NCBI GenBank assembly: GCA_002633025.1
Contig: NMRB01000051.1
Span: forward strand, 337,479-401,478
DNA from: Notospermus geniculatus
Taxonomy: Eukaryota > Nemertea > Pilidiophora > Heteronemertea > Lineidae
DNA: 64,000 bases
Direction of reading: 5' to 3'
Within the stretch, counting starts at the first letter, position 1, and every line of letters starts with the position of its first letter. The notes beneath the pieces were generated by a model that was given only the letters and a program-made list of their open reading frames with translations, was not told the origin of the DNA and searched no databases. Shown here one piece after another: positions 23,601 through 38,600 of the stretch. A program made the translations under genes and the position numbers.

Positions 23601-26600
23601 TACAGATCCAGTGCTGGGGACTCTGCTGCACAGATTTTCTGTAAAATCTTCTGTTATTTCTAACAGTGTAGGAGTTTCAAAACACAAAAATGTTTTTTTA
23701 ACTTTATACATACTCCTTCATCAAGTTTGAAAAGTTGTATATGTAAAAGTAGGCCGTAATTAATGGGATATTGTTCATCAAACATTTTCTATGATCGAAA
23801 GAGGTAGAGGATAGAAGGCTGGTCGACTTAGCTAACGGAAAATGTGAAGGATTCCTCGACTTAGAGGGGTGGTCAATTTAGAGGGCTAGTCGAACTAATT
23901 AAGGTGTTCCATTGAACATTTTTGTACAGTACAACATCCAGGTTTTTAGAGGAACGTTTCAAATTACGTTTTCATTAAAGCCTCAACTATCAAAGTGTTG
24001 TCAGGTAGAGGATAAATATTACCTCCTGCATACCGTGGAAGAAACCCCGAATAATATTTTATTCTATTTTCAGCGGTAAAATGCCGATCACGATGCGGTA
24101 AATACGCAAAATGCGTATCGGCAATAAAGTACAAATGCGTACATCCTATTCCCCGCCAGAGGAAGTGCACGTGTCCATACAAGAAGCAATGTTGCCTCTG
24201 TAAGTACAATATGTAAATTCATAAGGAGGAGAGTTTAAGAGCTACAATAAAAAGGAATTAGTCGCGGCAGTAAAAAATGGCACAAAGAATAATTTCGCGG
24301 GCCGCAAAATTCACAATTTTAAAATTACAAATTTCCGTGATTCAGCGGATCGCAACTTTAGCGAAGCATTGATTTGCATTGATCTGACCGTGTTTAAAAT
24401 GGTATTCGGACGCAACAAAACGGTAACCCCAGCAGTTCAATTATGCAATTACATGTAGTAGCACTATACACTAAAGCAAGGTTCATTGGCACACGGAATT
24501 GGTCCGATTCCGGAGCCATGTTCCCGAAGCCGTCGTAAGGTTAACGATGTCGTTACGCTATGCATTTTTCCAGTGACGACGGCTTCGGGAACATGGGCCC
24601 AGGGTCCGCAAAAATCTATCAAATGGACTTCAGCGTTGTCGTATCCGGAAAACTAGGGGCAAACGGACAGGAAACGGATCGGATCCGTGTGCCAATGAAC
24701 CTTGCTTAATACATCCTGGGGCCTGATTCACAAAGCACACTTAGGCTAAGTGTGGTCTTAGTGTACTCTTAACTATTGTTCATAAATCCCCACACAATAG
24801 TTCAGAGTACACTAAGATCACACTTAGGCTTAAGTGTGCTTTGTGAATCAGGCCCCTGGCCTGCGGGACCAGTTGGCTTTTAATGCACTGTCGCTATAAC
24901 TGAGTAAGTTAGGTACAGTATTGCAAGTACTTTCTCCTGTATGTGAGAAAACTCATGGATCAGCGCCTTAGTCAATGGAGGACATTATGATCGCATGTTG
25001 TTTTCTTTTTGACACATGATTCATTTATTATTCAGTCCTTTGCGAGAGTAGAGGATGCGGAGGAAGATGCATCAAACGACGTTACTGTCCGAATCACCTT
25101 GTAAGAGTAAGAAGTCGCCGCTGTAACTGTCTTCGAGGCTATGTTTGCTGTAAACGTAAGATTCGTTCATTTTGTTTGTTCTAAATTGCTACGGCGTGAG
25201 GTTTCCAACCTCTGCCTCTGTTGATACTTATCATATCAGCTAATTTTCACGAAATTCCATACCATTTTCGGTATCTTTCTGCTTTCATTCTTTTGCTTAA
25301 ATCCGATGTAACGGCTCCCTCTCTCAAATGCCACCCATTTCAATTCGCTGCAATGTTCAGTGCAGTTTACAACATAGGCCTAGGCCTACTATGCGATGCA
25401 TTGCGTTTTTCAAATTGGCCGTCATTCGGCCCGTAAATCGCGATCTGCGAATATGTGAAAGAAATTCTTCATGTCCAACCCCTAAATACCAGTACATTGT
25501 TCGTGTGTGAGAATGCCGCTAAAACTATGAAAAATAATTACATGTTCCTCCGTACCGAACGTTACCTTTTATCATTGCTTTACTGGATAAAACTGCTAAA
25601 CAAGCATCAGCTATCCTGATAGTGGGACTAAATAAGTTGATTGGTTTTTCTCCCCTTGCCCAGATTTTGACAATCGTTTTGCACAAAGATCGCTCTGTTG
25701 TAACAGAGATTTCTTCGGCTTCATCCTACGTACATTGTACGCATAACTATAATTAAACATCTGTGTTCATAAAAAAAACACAACAATAATCTTTCCATCT
25801 TTTACAGGGCCTACCTGCCAGCTAAGGTGTGGCACCTACGCCAGGTGTGTACCCCGCCAGAAATGTTACCATCCTATGCCTGCAAGCAGATGCACATGTC
25901 CTCGCGGAAAAGTGTGCTGTTGGTGTAAGTAGACTGCAGTTCATGTAGTTTATGCAGTACATGTAGTTCATTAAATGGAGCATGGTATGCGATCTCTTAA
26001 GCCCGCCGCCGCCTCATGTGCGGCGGGCTTCAACGGTATTTTGACTGCTGACGTAGGGGAGACACCTAGCGGCAGCAAAAACGAACTACAAAAAAACATT
26101 AAAAATGTACACTCTTGTAGGAAAGTAAAAGGACAGCAAGTTTTCCTAAATATCGCAAAAAACATTGAAGCTACAGCATGGTATTTGCTCCCAATCTGTA
26201 GCAACATGTTGGGCATATACATGTAGAACCCCATTGTGTTTTGCCAAAAATCAATTTTAATTAATTAAGAGAAAAATGACATTTTATAAAATCACTTTTT
26301 CACAAAATTTTGAAAAACCGCCCGATTTCAAATTTTCTTTCTATATCTAGAGTCTTGGAAGGCCACAGGTTTTGTTGATCACTGCTTGTTATAACGCCAA
26401 TATTATTCCATGGTAATGAGTGGCTGTCCCGGAGTTGTTGTCTGGTTGACTATGAGTGGGATTTATTTTCCTGCAGTTTGTTTTTGAAAATTTTTCTCAT
26501 TTTTTTGTCCGTGTATACAGGGGTCAACAATTATTTTTTCATTTATTCAGGGCACAATTTTAAACTATTTCAGTTTTGTGTCGTAAATGTGGAGGAGGTT

Positions 26601-29600
26601 GTTATCCCCGTAGCTGTCCATCGAAATTGGTTGACGTGAGTGGGAAAAACTGTAACTGCAGAAAAGGCTTCCGGTGTTGCAAAAGTATGTATATTGTACA
26701 AATTAATGTGTATTAGAATAATTGAAGATTTCGATAACCTTTCATTTGAAAATATCTAATACCCCGTCACACTTAGTTCGAATCAGCAGGAATCAAGCAG
26801 AACCAGCCGGAATGAGAAAGTTTGGAAAATTGGAGCCGGATCTGGGAGAGCTTCGAAGGACACTTGGAATGCACCTCTCGATCGATAATTTCGAACATGT
26901 CCAAGACATTCTGACAGACCACAGAAATGGGCCGGAACATTAGGAATGCAGTCAGAATCCAGTCAAAATTTTTAAAATGTTCTTCGAATGTCCAGGAATG
27001 AACTACGAATTGTCATTCCAACGGCATTCCTGCTCATTCTGCCTCTAGTGTGATGGGGGTATTAGAGGTTTCAAGTGTTACACCAGTGTGTGTTTGGAAT
27101 AAAAATTGATGATTACAAAACATCCAAGAGGTTTCAAGTGTTACACGAGTCTGTGTTTGGAATAAAATAATTGATGATTACAAAACATCCAAGAGGTTTG
27201 TGCCATGAATAAAATTACTAAGGATTTCGCTCTTTGAATTGGAGAAGCCCCTGAGAATTCCTCGGTCCTCACATTAATGTCGATCAAAAAAACGAGCCAA
27301 CAGTCTGACTGTGGAATATTGAGATCATTCTGCTTTGAGTGTTCTTGACTTCTTTCAGGACCAACGTGTGGGTATTCACGAAGATGTCCATATTCCTGGT
27401 GTGTACCTCGAGGCTATACATGTCGGTTCAAATATCCAAAGAGACATTGCACGTGTCCGCGAGGGAAAAAGTGCTGTCAATGTAAGTATATATCACAACT
27501 TCGGTACCGGTATGTTTTTTGATTATAGGCCTACATGTATGCAGAGATTTTAATAAGCATTCGGTAATCTGTGTGTAACGTGATTGTAGGCCTACATGTA
27601 CATGTACATGTACATGTACATGTACATGTACATGTACATGTACATGTACATGTAGGCCTATGTGAGCTTTCCATACCAACGTCTGCTGGAATGTCTGTTG
27701 CTTAAATCTGCCTCTGGGTCACCGCTACCCACTATCAATGATGTGACATTGAATTTATGAACAATAATCGAGTAGGCCTATCGCGTTTCTCGACGTCAGT
27801 CCTGTATATTCGTTTGGCGAATAGACATGATAATAGGCCTTATAAAATGTACAGTACGGACCGGATTCAAAAAGGGTGATCATCACGCGATTAATATTTA
27901 GACGGATGTAACTTAACCAAATGCACACACTTACGATGCATTTGACGAAGTTACACGCGTCTAAGTCTTAAACACCCCTTTGGCATATGGCCCTATAGCT
28001 AGGCCTATTTCTCGCAGTAGGCTACACGTCTATATAATTCAGGGTTTGGGATCCAAACACACGCAGTTATCTAGTGTGTACAAGTAGCCTACACGTAGGC
28101 TATTACATTACATGAAGGTGATTATTCTAACTCACACAATTTAGTGACGCACTGAAAAATTCTGCATTTTCAGTTTTCTGCCATCACAGACGATGTGGCG
28201 GAAGATGCAAAAGAGTTTGTCCACGTGGCGCCATAGCAGTCAACTTTGGATACTGCAACTGCCCACCTCCCTATAAATGTTGCAAATGTAAGTCATGTTT
28301 GCTGGGAAAGTAATCCACCACCCATCCAAGCGCACTATCACGCTGGTGATTCAAACACAAAATTATTTTATTCGTACGCGAAGTCATTGATGCATAACTA
28401 ATTGTCGTATTCGCAGTTCATCTGGTAAATGGAAGGGGTGACGGGTGATTACATAATAAGCTGTCACCCCTTCTATTTGCCTAAAAAACAGCAAAAATAG
28501 TCAACACGATTAGTTATGCATGGGTAAAAAGTCGTGTACGAAAAAAATATTTTTACGTTTGAATCACCAGCGTGAGTAGATCCAGCTGCACACGGCATGG
28601 CCGAAACATTTCGCGGGAATTCCTGGTTCGTGCTGCGCATGCGTTCCATGTATTTGTAAGCTAACATCTGATTGGTTGAAAGGCGACTTGTACGGAAATT
28701 ACCAAGGATTAGGGAATTTTAATCAGATATTTCATCATCATTATCATCATAATCATCAATGAGCAGACTGTAACTGTCAGTCGATTTCATTACGTTTACA
28801 CTGCCACATGCCACAGGTTGATGAAATGGAGAGCCCCCTAGTGCCAATAGTCTGAGTTTACTCTATTCAGAGTTACCGGAGCGTGAGCCACAGAATTCCA
28901 GGAATTGGCTGTTCAATTTTGATTCCCCCTCCTTTTTGCTATTTCAAAGGATATAAAATCGTTATTTTTCAACATACATGTATTTCAAAAACTAAAAGAC
29001 TTTTTTGATATAGTGAAGAAATTGCAGTTCAACTGTATGACTTTGAAGTTAGCCAGAAAGTTCAATAAACATTCCAGGCCAATTATCTGGACTTCACACT
29101 TCTTAATTGCACCCCTTCGAAAGGCGTTTTGAAGGGGTCGAAACGGTTTTTTCCTCTTCGTGGGGTGTAAACGTCATGTTTCGCCGCATCTCAAGCTAGA
29201 ACATTGTGCGCGCAGGAACTTGAATACTTTTTTCGTGGTTTGGTTTGATTTTCTTAAGTCTCTGGTGGGGAAAACAAAACTTGCCAAGGTGCAGCAAGGA
29301 AAAATTAGTCTCACAATAATCGTTACGTACATCAATAAGATTTCCACTCAACAAACAGAAGGTTCTTGCCTCTCATGAAAGAGTCAAAATGAAAGTCTGT
29401 TGAAGTTTAAAGGGATACTGTCCAAATTTTTATAAAATGCTGAATTTGTAAGTTGAACCTTTACAGTTTGATTCCTTTATGATAATGCCAGTCCAACGAG
29501 TTTGACATACTGCAATGTTTTATTTACAGACCCAACGTGCAGGAGGTGTAACAAATTTGCACAATGTACATACAAGAGATTGCCCTGTATTCATCCTATT

Positions 29601-32600
29601 GGTAACCAATACACGTGTACATGCAGGAACAACTATCGATGTTGTGGATGTAAGTATTAGTAATAATACTTAGTATTTGCGAGTTCAAGAAATCGCCGAA
29701 TTGACAATCGAGAGGTTAAGAAATCGCTCCGTTAACGGTAACACTAACGCTAACGTTATTTATTACATTGCAAATGTACAGCAGAAATAGTGTTAGCGAT
29801 AGTGTTATCGTTAACGGAGCAGTTAACCTCTCGAATAACACTAACGCTAAACGTTATTTCTGACTTCCACTGCATCTGTATGTAAAACATAACGATGACG
29901 TTAGTGTGACCGTCGGCGGAACGATCTCTTAAACTCATACTGTCATTTACCAAAATTTTGTTCACATACGTACATGTACTCATAGTCTAGTCTTTCTGGT
30001 TATCCGGATTTGTAACGGCTGCTGACTCATCATACACTAAAGATCAGTAATCGCTTTCCTTAGCATCACCGTTTATCGGAGAATTAAAATTCAGAACAAC
30101 GTGTACAAACTTACACTTGTACGGTATGCCCCCACTTCAAAAGAAGTGGGGGCATAATAGGGAGGTATCAAATGCAAACGTACCGGTTAACATTAACGAC
30201 AACGTTATTTTTGTAGCATTTTTGTAGCATTTAAAAGAAAACTGTTGGTCCAATCAAATTTATATTTTGTATGTATATGCTTGGGGTTGATTAGAGGAAG
30301 GTTCCTTTCGAGAATGGCCACATTTCGATTTACAATATGGCCAGAGAACATTGTTCTTTTGATGGCCACATTTCGATTTACAATATGGCCAGAGAACATT
30401 GTTCTTTTGATGGCCAGATTTCGATTTACAATATGGCCAGAGAACATTGTTCTTTTGATCAATCTGATTAAATTCCGTATATCGTGTTGAGGGAAAACCA
30501 ACTCAAAATACGTGCGGGGGCATATGCCACGCTCTGCGTAGCTCTTGTTCTATGTTTGGTGGTGAAGTGTAATTCACCCTAATTTTCAACACAGCAAAGT
30601 GCCAGGGGCCGTATGCATAAACATCTGCAAAACTGCAAATTTTCGACCCCACTCAGGGTCTTCCTCTGGCACTTTCAGAATGTGCCTGAGGAAGACCCGA
30701 GTGGGGTCGGCACTTTCAGAATGTGCCTGAGGAAGACCCGAGTGGGGTCGGCACTTTCAGAATGTGCCTGAGGAAGACCCGAGTGGGGTCGGCACTTTCA
30801 GAATGTGCCTGAGGAAGACCCGAGTGGGGTCGAAAATTTGCAGTTTTCAGAGACGACTTCTGTTATATCATTTTATGTGTCGATCTTTGTGCTTTACTTT
30901 GGATACCCATGTTGAAGTTATACTTTACTTCAACAAGTCGCTAATATTAAAACGTAATGTCTTTTCACAGACTACTGTAGATCTTGTGGAGGAAGTTGCA
31001 GAAGAGGACGTTGTCCGGGTCATCTGGTCCGCGTAAGAAACCCCAGATGCAATTGTCCAAGTGGCCAGTCTTGTTGCAAAGGTATGGATGACAAGGATAT
31101 TTTACACACAAGCATAGCCTAGTTTATGTCACTAAAACTTCCTCCATAGTAAACTAGAGAAATTTATAATCATGTACATGTATGTAATACACGTACAATT
31201 TGACATGTGAATATACCTACATCGTGACAGTTAGATTTTTCTCTCTGATGGATACATGTATATGTAAATAGGGGTTTGGAACAAACTCTGAACTATAATT
31301 CTTATATCCCATATTTTTTTATCTTCATTTTAGCTCCGACATGCAGGAAATGCAGCAGTAATGCACAATGCGTACCTAGGCTGTTCAAGTGCACATACCC
31401 TCACCCAAAACCAGCCGCATGTACTTGCCCCGGGAAACAGAGATGTTGCCTGTGTAAGTAGAAACCAAATATTTCGATCAAGTACACATATATGTATCTT
31501 GGCCAATGAGGATGTTTCTTGCGGCGACGTCGGCTAAACCCATGACGAAGGCGATTGGATCCCGCATCAAACAGCGCCATCTATTGATGATCCTTCATTT
31601 TTGGCGCAAACGTGCCGAGGTTAAACACACGCTGGGGATGTGTGTATATGAGGTGCATACGGGAAAAGGCACAATAAAACAAATTGGTCTGCTGTTTTTT
31701 TTCAGTCTTCTGCCGCGCATGTAATGGAGTATGCAGAAAGCGTTGTCCGTCAGACATGGTACCAATGAGGCACCCCAAGTGTAACTGTCCTCCTGGAAAA
31801 ACATGCTGCAAAAGTAAATATTACTTTTGTCATTGTAGTGACGTTACCCTTCACTGTTGCTATACATATACATGTATATATTTCGTACATACGTATGTAC
31901 ATGTCTACTATTACAATGCTCTTGCAGTGTTTATTCGCGCTCGCAGAAACCTGCAAGCGCAACCAATGAACAATTTCCGGACCATTTGCTGCTGATACAT
32001 GTATATATGTATACTGTATGTACTCAGCTATAAGATCCTTAGTCGGACAATACAGCATTTACCGCCCTGGGTGGAGACACTACCGGATTTCTCGTTTCTT
32101 CGATTTAGTCAACTTATCATAGGAAATTTAGTCAGTTATCATAATCTGCTTTTAGAGTCACGACTCTTCATGGCGATTAACTGGAGCGGCTGTCAATTTC
32201 TTGGGCAAGACCCATGCAGAAAGGCCCACAATCACGCAAAGTGATGAAATGGTCAAATAACCAAAACATATCCCACCCCTTGCTGCGTTAGGCCTACCAT
32301 AATGTACAGCTGTTTTATGACGGCGGTATTGTCCGGCTTACAATCTTAGGTGAATACATACAGTACAGTGTATGTCATTGCGTGGCAAAATACCTATCAT
32401 CATAAAAGTTTGATCTGCAATTTTGATTAAAAACTGATTTCCTGAGACGGCAAAGTAAAAACTTTTCGGCTAGAGGTTTGTTCCTGTGTGATATCCTGTG
32501 ATTGTCTTCTTCGATGGCCAAATCTCTGTGACCTGCGGCTAGACAACTTGAAATTACAGTTTTGTATTTACATTATTCTTAGTTTTTCAAACTTCATTTG

Positions 32601-35600
32601 TTCCCAGGATTCTATTGCAAGAAGCGATGTGGAGGATATGCACGGTGTGTAACTAATAAGTACAGGTGTCGATTCCCCGCTCGAGATAAACGTTGTACTT
32701 GTCCGCACGGATTGCAATGCTGCAGGTGTAAGTACATCGTTAGTGCAAATTCTACAGAGATGCCTATTACATGTAGAAGTGTCTAAACTAGATTTTTCAT
32801 TTCTATCGCAAATCAGGCAGGAAACCAGGCTGGGTTGATTTATGGATGTAATAGGGTCACAAATAACGTCGGTTTTCCCCAAAGAGAATTACTGCCAATA
32901 TTTTGCAAACAGAGGTATAACATTCGTGTTTCCGGTTTGATCAATTTCCAAGTTCAACTAAGTGAGATTCGCCAAACGTATATGGAACATTAGTCGTCGA
33001 TTTTCTTGCAAGTCCTTTCTCTACTTCTTGACATACATCCAGAAATTATTGAAGAAAAAAAGAAAAAGTTAGTGTACGGGGGGTCGTGTAATCGCTTCAA
33101 CCGTGAAATCAGTCTTTACATTCCCTACCTATTATACTTCAGTTTTCTGCCAAAGCCGGAAATGCAAAGGAATATGCAGGACGAGGTGTCCAAAAGGCTT
33201 GATCGTCGATAGGATCAATAAGTACTGTAACTGCCCACCAGGAAAGTATTGCTGCAAAGGTACGTTGTTGAAAAAGACAGCAGAAGTAGCGTTATGAACT
33301 ATCTAAACTCACTGGGAGCATACAGAAGTGAAATAGGAATAGGTTACCAAAATTCATCAGTAGGCCTCCAAATTGACAGATACACAGAAGAAAAAAATCA
33401 ACTCGAGTGGAGACACGGAGTCTCACTTTAGGGACAAAATGGTTCGAAACACTATTTTGACTCAAAATGAAACAGAAAATATTTTGGCGCGAGACAATGA
33501 CATTTTGGCCAAAAATATTCTCTCAGATCGAGACTGTCTGTATCTCAACCCAAAATATTTTCTCTCGGAACGAGGTGTCATTGTCTCGGGCCGAAATATT
33601 TTCTGTTTTTTTTTAGTCAAAAAGTATTTCGAACCATTTTGTCAATAAAGTGAGACTTTGAGTCTCCACTCGAGTTGATTTTTTTCCGGTGAACCGGTAT
33701 TTAAGTGAAACAGTGTGTTAACTTGGTCCTTAAAGTTATAAAGAATTCGTAGGCCCAAGTTTAGAATGCTCCTCAACGTAAAGGGGTTCCTCTCTGTTGT
33801 GAACACATAGCCTAGAGGAACTCCTTCACGTTGAGGAGCATTCTAAAATACGGGCCCTGTGTATGCTGTGTATATTTCTTCCATGATTCTCTCCTGGTCA
33901 TCTCGGTTCACTGAGGCTCACCTTCTGAGCGACATGCGACTGTTTTTACCAGAGCGGGTACAATGATAATATAAGTTATAATGAACAAGAAGTCAATCTC
34001 CAGAATTCACGAATTTTCGACCCCAACCGGGGTCTTTTTCAAGTGGAACTTTACAATCTGAAACTCCAGACAAGGAGTCCGGAGTTTCAGATTGTAAAGT
34101 TCCACTTGAAAAAGACCCCGGTTGGGGTCGAAAATTCGTGAATTCTGGAGATTGACTTCTTGTTCATTATCATTTAGTGTGTCAATTTTGTGCCTTTTGT
34201 ACCTTGATAATATAAGTTAGATATACAGTCAAATGTCACAACGTGTAACACGATTTTTGCAGCACCAACATGCTACAAGTGTAGCAAATATACCAGATGT
34301 GTTCTGAGGAGGTTTGGATGTAGATATCCTGCACCGAGACACTGTACATGTCCACCTAAGTTCATATGCTGTCGTTGTAAGTATATATGCCAATTGATTC
34401 CCATGATGTTGCACATCGATATTCAATAAATTAAGGGAAAAAAGAAAGAATTGAAAGCAATGACGAAGAAAAGGAAAATAGGTCAGGGCGACACATGCCT
34501 TGACAACTCAGGGGGTTCTTAATAGCGCTCGTCCCTTTGTCTCTGCTCATGAGAACCCCTGGTTAGCTCAGGATGGGGCGATAGGTAACTCCTCTTGATG
34601 CTGTGGAAGTCCACGACCTCTCCTGTCCTGAAGACACATACGTTTTTGCTTGAGAAGAACGCAGCTGCAGTTGAAGTCACTTGCTTATCTATTTTTTTCC
34701 AGACCGATGCAATCATGGCGCTTGCAGGGGCCGTTGTCACAAAGGCAGCAGCTGTGGCTCTAGATATGTACGAGTGAGACACAGGATATGCACATGTCCA
34801 AGAGGTCGAGTGTGTTGCAAAGGTTTGTGTCTGGGTATTGTGGTGCGAAACAATAATGATCAGGGCAGACCGCCGAGAAAGTCCGATACATCCTCCCACA
34901 GCAGGGGTTTTTACCTCGCTCCTCTTCATCCACTCACACACTAACGATGTGTGCGAGTGTATATGAAGAGGAACGAGACCAGATAGTGCGCCGGTAGCAC
35001 TATCGAACTTTCTCTGCGGTTGGCCCTGGCTGATTTAGAACAACCGATAAATCGAGTTAATTCTAGTGCGACGTCGATCTGAATAAACTATTGAACACTT
35101 AACTGGGGAGGACAGAATGCATCCACGTTAAGTGTACTGTAGGCCTATATAGAGACAGTTTTCTCAAAGCCCACGAATACTTAGGCCTACCCACTGCATT
35201 TAATTCAAAAATAAACTCATCACCGTTACCTGGTATTTTTTACATTCAGCTCCTTACTGTACCAGATGTAACCCATATGCCAAATGTGTGCCACGACGTC
35301 ACTCCTGCAAGTGGCCAATAACGACGCCAGCCTGCGATTGTCCAGCAGGAAAGAAGTGCTGTCGCTGTAAGTGTTATATCGTACCTCAGTACTTGGAAGC
35401 TGATCCCACAACTCTATGGTGTGTAAGGCTGGGCGCACATAGGCGGCAAATCTCAATGCGGTGGGGATGTTATCAAAGTCGACTGACTCGGCTGAATTGA
35501 CTGACTCAGCGTTGGGTCAGTCAACTTTTAAAAACCTCTACCGCATCGAGTTTTGCCGGCCATCGCGCCTAGCTTAACAATGACAACCAATCAAAGCGCT

Positions 35601-38600
35601 TGTTGCTCAGCAACGACTATACTGATTGGTTGAGGGAAAGGTCCTGGATAGGGTTAGCATGTTTCCGAATTCAGATGTGAGGCGGAGTACCTCAAAAAAT
35701 ATTTAAAGTTGTGGTTTGGAGATGATGTTAAAGATAATGTATCATGACTTCATTGTTTACATTCAATGTTTGTAAACATGGATCTTTACATTATGTTACA
35801 TGTACCGGTACATGTATTTTTGACTTATGGGACATGCCAACCGACCAAAAATTGAATAATTTCGGTAAGAATTTTTAGAGGGGCATGCCACCAACAAATT
35901 ACTCATATTAGACAGAGAAAGATTCGACACAAAGAAACAAAATGTAAATAAACAATGGTTTTTGTGGCCCGCAAAATTACCCGTGATACATTTTGTTTAA
36001 CAATGCATTTTTAGCATTCTGATGAAGGATGTAATGTATATGTACATGTACATGTACACATAATGTAGGGCCTACATGTACCTATGCATATTGAACAAAG
36101 TTAACAATTACGCACATATTGCCGTAATGGAACTAAAGAATATCATGTACCATCACTTTTCAGATTACTGCAACTCTAGACATTGTAAAGGCAGCTGCCA
36201 CAAGGGTTTTGGGTGTCGTGGAGGTTACACCCGTTCGTACGGAAAATACTGCAACTGCCCAAAAGGATACACCTGCTGTAAACGTAAGTCAAGTGATATA
36301 ACAATTTTTGCAATTGCTTGGATAAGATTTTCTATTGTCTGAGTATACCCGAACAATGGATAATCGTAGTAGTTACGATTACGGTTACGATAACTCTTTT
36401 AATACAGGCAATCATATTTTGTGATTGCTCTGCCCCATATTGAATGTAAATATTCTGTGTTGCACTCTTCCGTTGGTGTGGTGTTGCATCTATTCTTTAT
36501 GTCATTTCAGTCATAAATTTGACGGACTCTGTAATTTTCAAGCTCTGCGTTGATAGGAGGTACTAAGTGGGGAAAATCGACGTTCATAGATTTCCAATAA
36601 AAAAAATATTGTGGGGAAATAAAATTTTTGTAATGTATTTACTAATCTAATCTACTTATAGGTACACCCTGTTGGTTGTGTAACAAGTATGCAAAATGTG
36701 TTCGCACACGCAAATGCAGCCACCCACTGACTAGCTCATCTTGTGTGTGTCCAAGGCACTACCGGTGTTGTTACTGTAAGTCATGCTGGTTTTTGCAATG
36801 CTTCGTAGTTTTAATTTGTGAAGGTAAACCTATAGACAAAATTATGCACTCAAAATTGAAAAATCGATATCTTTTCTATTACCAATAGTAATCTTTTAAT
36901 ATGGGGTCCAGACACATGTAGGTCCAAGTGTGACACTTATCCTTTGTTCAGCATAAAAGATAAGTGTCGCACGTTGCCTTTTTTTAAATATAGACCCTGA
37001 AATATAAAAAATCTGCTCCGTACATTTTGATGTAAAAATAATATGAATGAGAAAACAGAAAGAAAGGAATTCGTGCATTTTAAAATATATACAACATCTT
37101 TGGCATCCAAATTCGCTCATTTGAGACACCGGTACAGAGTCGACGGTAGTGACAGCCATTCAGTGTCATGGAGACTACGAACGGTCAATAATCCATACAT
37201 CCATTATGCATTTATCTTGTCATTCTCGTATGTAATCCGTCTTCGCGTGGCGGGTACGAAATAAAACTTGAATACCAATAGTGTGACAGCATTAATGCAC
37301 GGCAAACTTATGCTAATAATAAAATAACAAAATGATTTATAAAATAAATGTATTTTCAGTCTATTGCGAACATAAAGGATATTGTGGCGGTCGATGTGTC
37401 AAGGCAGGAAGGTGTCCGCCGCATTTGGCTCGTGCAGTAGGCAAATACTGTACCTGCCCACCTGGATATACATGCTGCAAACGTAAATACGCTTATGTTC
37501 CATCTTTGCTTACTTACTGTATTTTAAATGCAACGTACACAGTCATGTAATGTCATACCTGTATCAATCCATACAAGTACATGTAGTGTACCTTTGTCTT
37601 GTTCATTTCTTCCAGTCGGGCAATACATGTACCTTTTTCAAATCAACCTTTTCGCAGTACCTTTATTTCTGTTCCATTTGTAATTTTTTTCCTGTACCAT
37701 TTTTACCAGCGACCCATGTAGCATACAGATACCTTACGAGTACCATTTCTTTCGATTCAGGTCCACAATGCACGAGGATATGTGGAAAGTGGACAAAGTG
37801 TGTGAGAGATAATTTCAACTGCCGCCATCCGGTACCACACAAACATTGTACCTGCCCTCGTCGTAAACGGTGCTGCCGCTGTGGGTATTCCTTGTTTTTG
37901 ATTTCCAATTACATGTAGATGCAGTGCTTTAGAAGATACTGTATAACAACCCGAATATACCATGAAGATTAACTCAGGGTTTCTGTATTCTCCAAAACAT
38001 AGGCATATTCTTTCGCGTACATGTATTGATTTCATTTCTGACTACTAGTATTTAACATGCGGTTGCTGACAGTGTTCTCAACTGAAAGTGCAAATTTCAT
38101 TAGATCTCAGTTTAGGTAGTAGATTTCATAAAATAAGATTAAAATATTTAAAACCATCAATAACAATCTATGGTGAGGGGCAACAGTATACTTTTCTATA
38201 TGTCTGTGTACATTTGTACAGGGCCCATTCATGTTGCGAAGAACAGGCCTGCCACTTTAAAATCAAATTATAATATTTTATTACAATCAATGACCTGTAT
38301 TAAAAACCTGGGGCCGTATGCATAAGACATCTTGAACAATTTTTCCAAACAAAAGATAAGGGAAATTTTGCACTTAAGATTTTTTATGCATACTCCCCGT
38401 GGATCCATATTCAGAAAACTACGGTACCGTACTTAAGTCTACATGTACGTACATTTATTTACCCTTTTTAGTCCTATGCAAATGTGTCTGCAAGGGACAG
38501 TGTCGCAGAAAATGCGGGAGAGGAACTTACCCGGTGAAGGACAGGTACTGTGAATGCCCACCTGGGCTCCATTGCTGCAAAGGTAAGGACACCATCATCA

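Larger units (their letters stand above)
23420..24921 (+). repeat. Tandem segmental duplication, unit 2 (exon 25)
   Basis: Begins immediately after the N at 23419. It carries its own fold-back insertion at 24718-24855 and lacks part of a nested palindrome present in unit 1 near 23193-23216. Confidence 0.88.

Noticed and set aside
26000-26032. Rho-independent terminator-like GC hairpin (CCCGCCGC...GCGGCGGG)
   Set aside because: Located in an intron of an animal gene; a bacterial terminator is not meaningful here.
30314-30845. CRISPR-like array
   Set aside because: Repeats are adjacent with no unique spacers, and the context is an animal gene intron.
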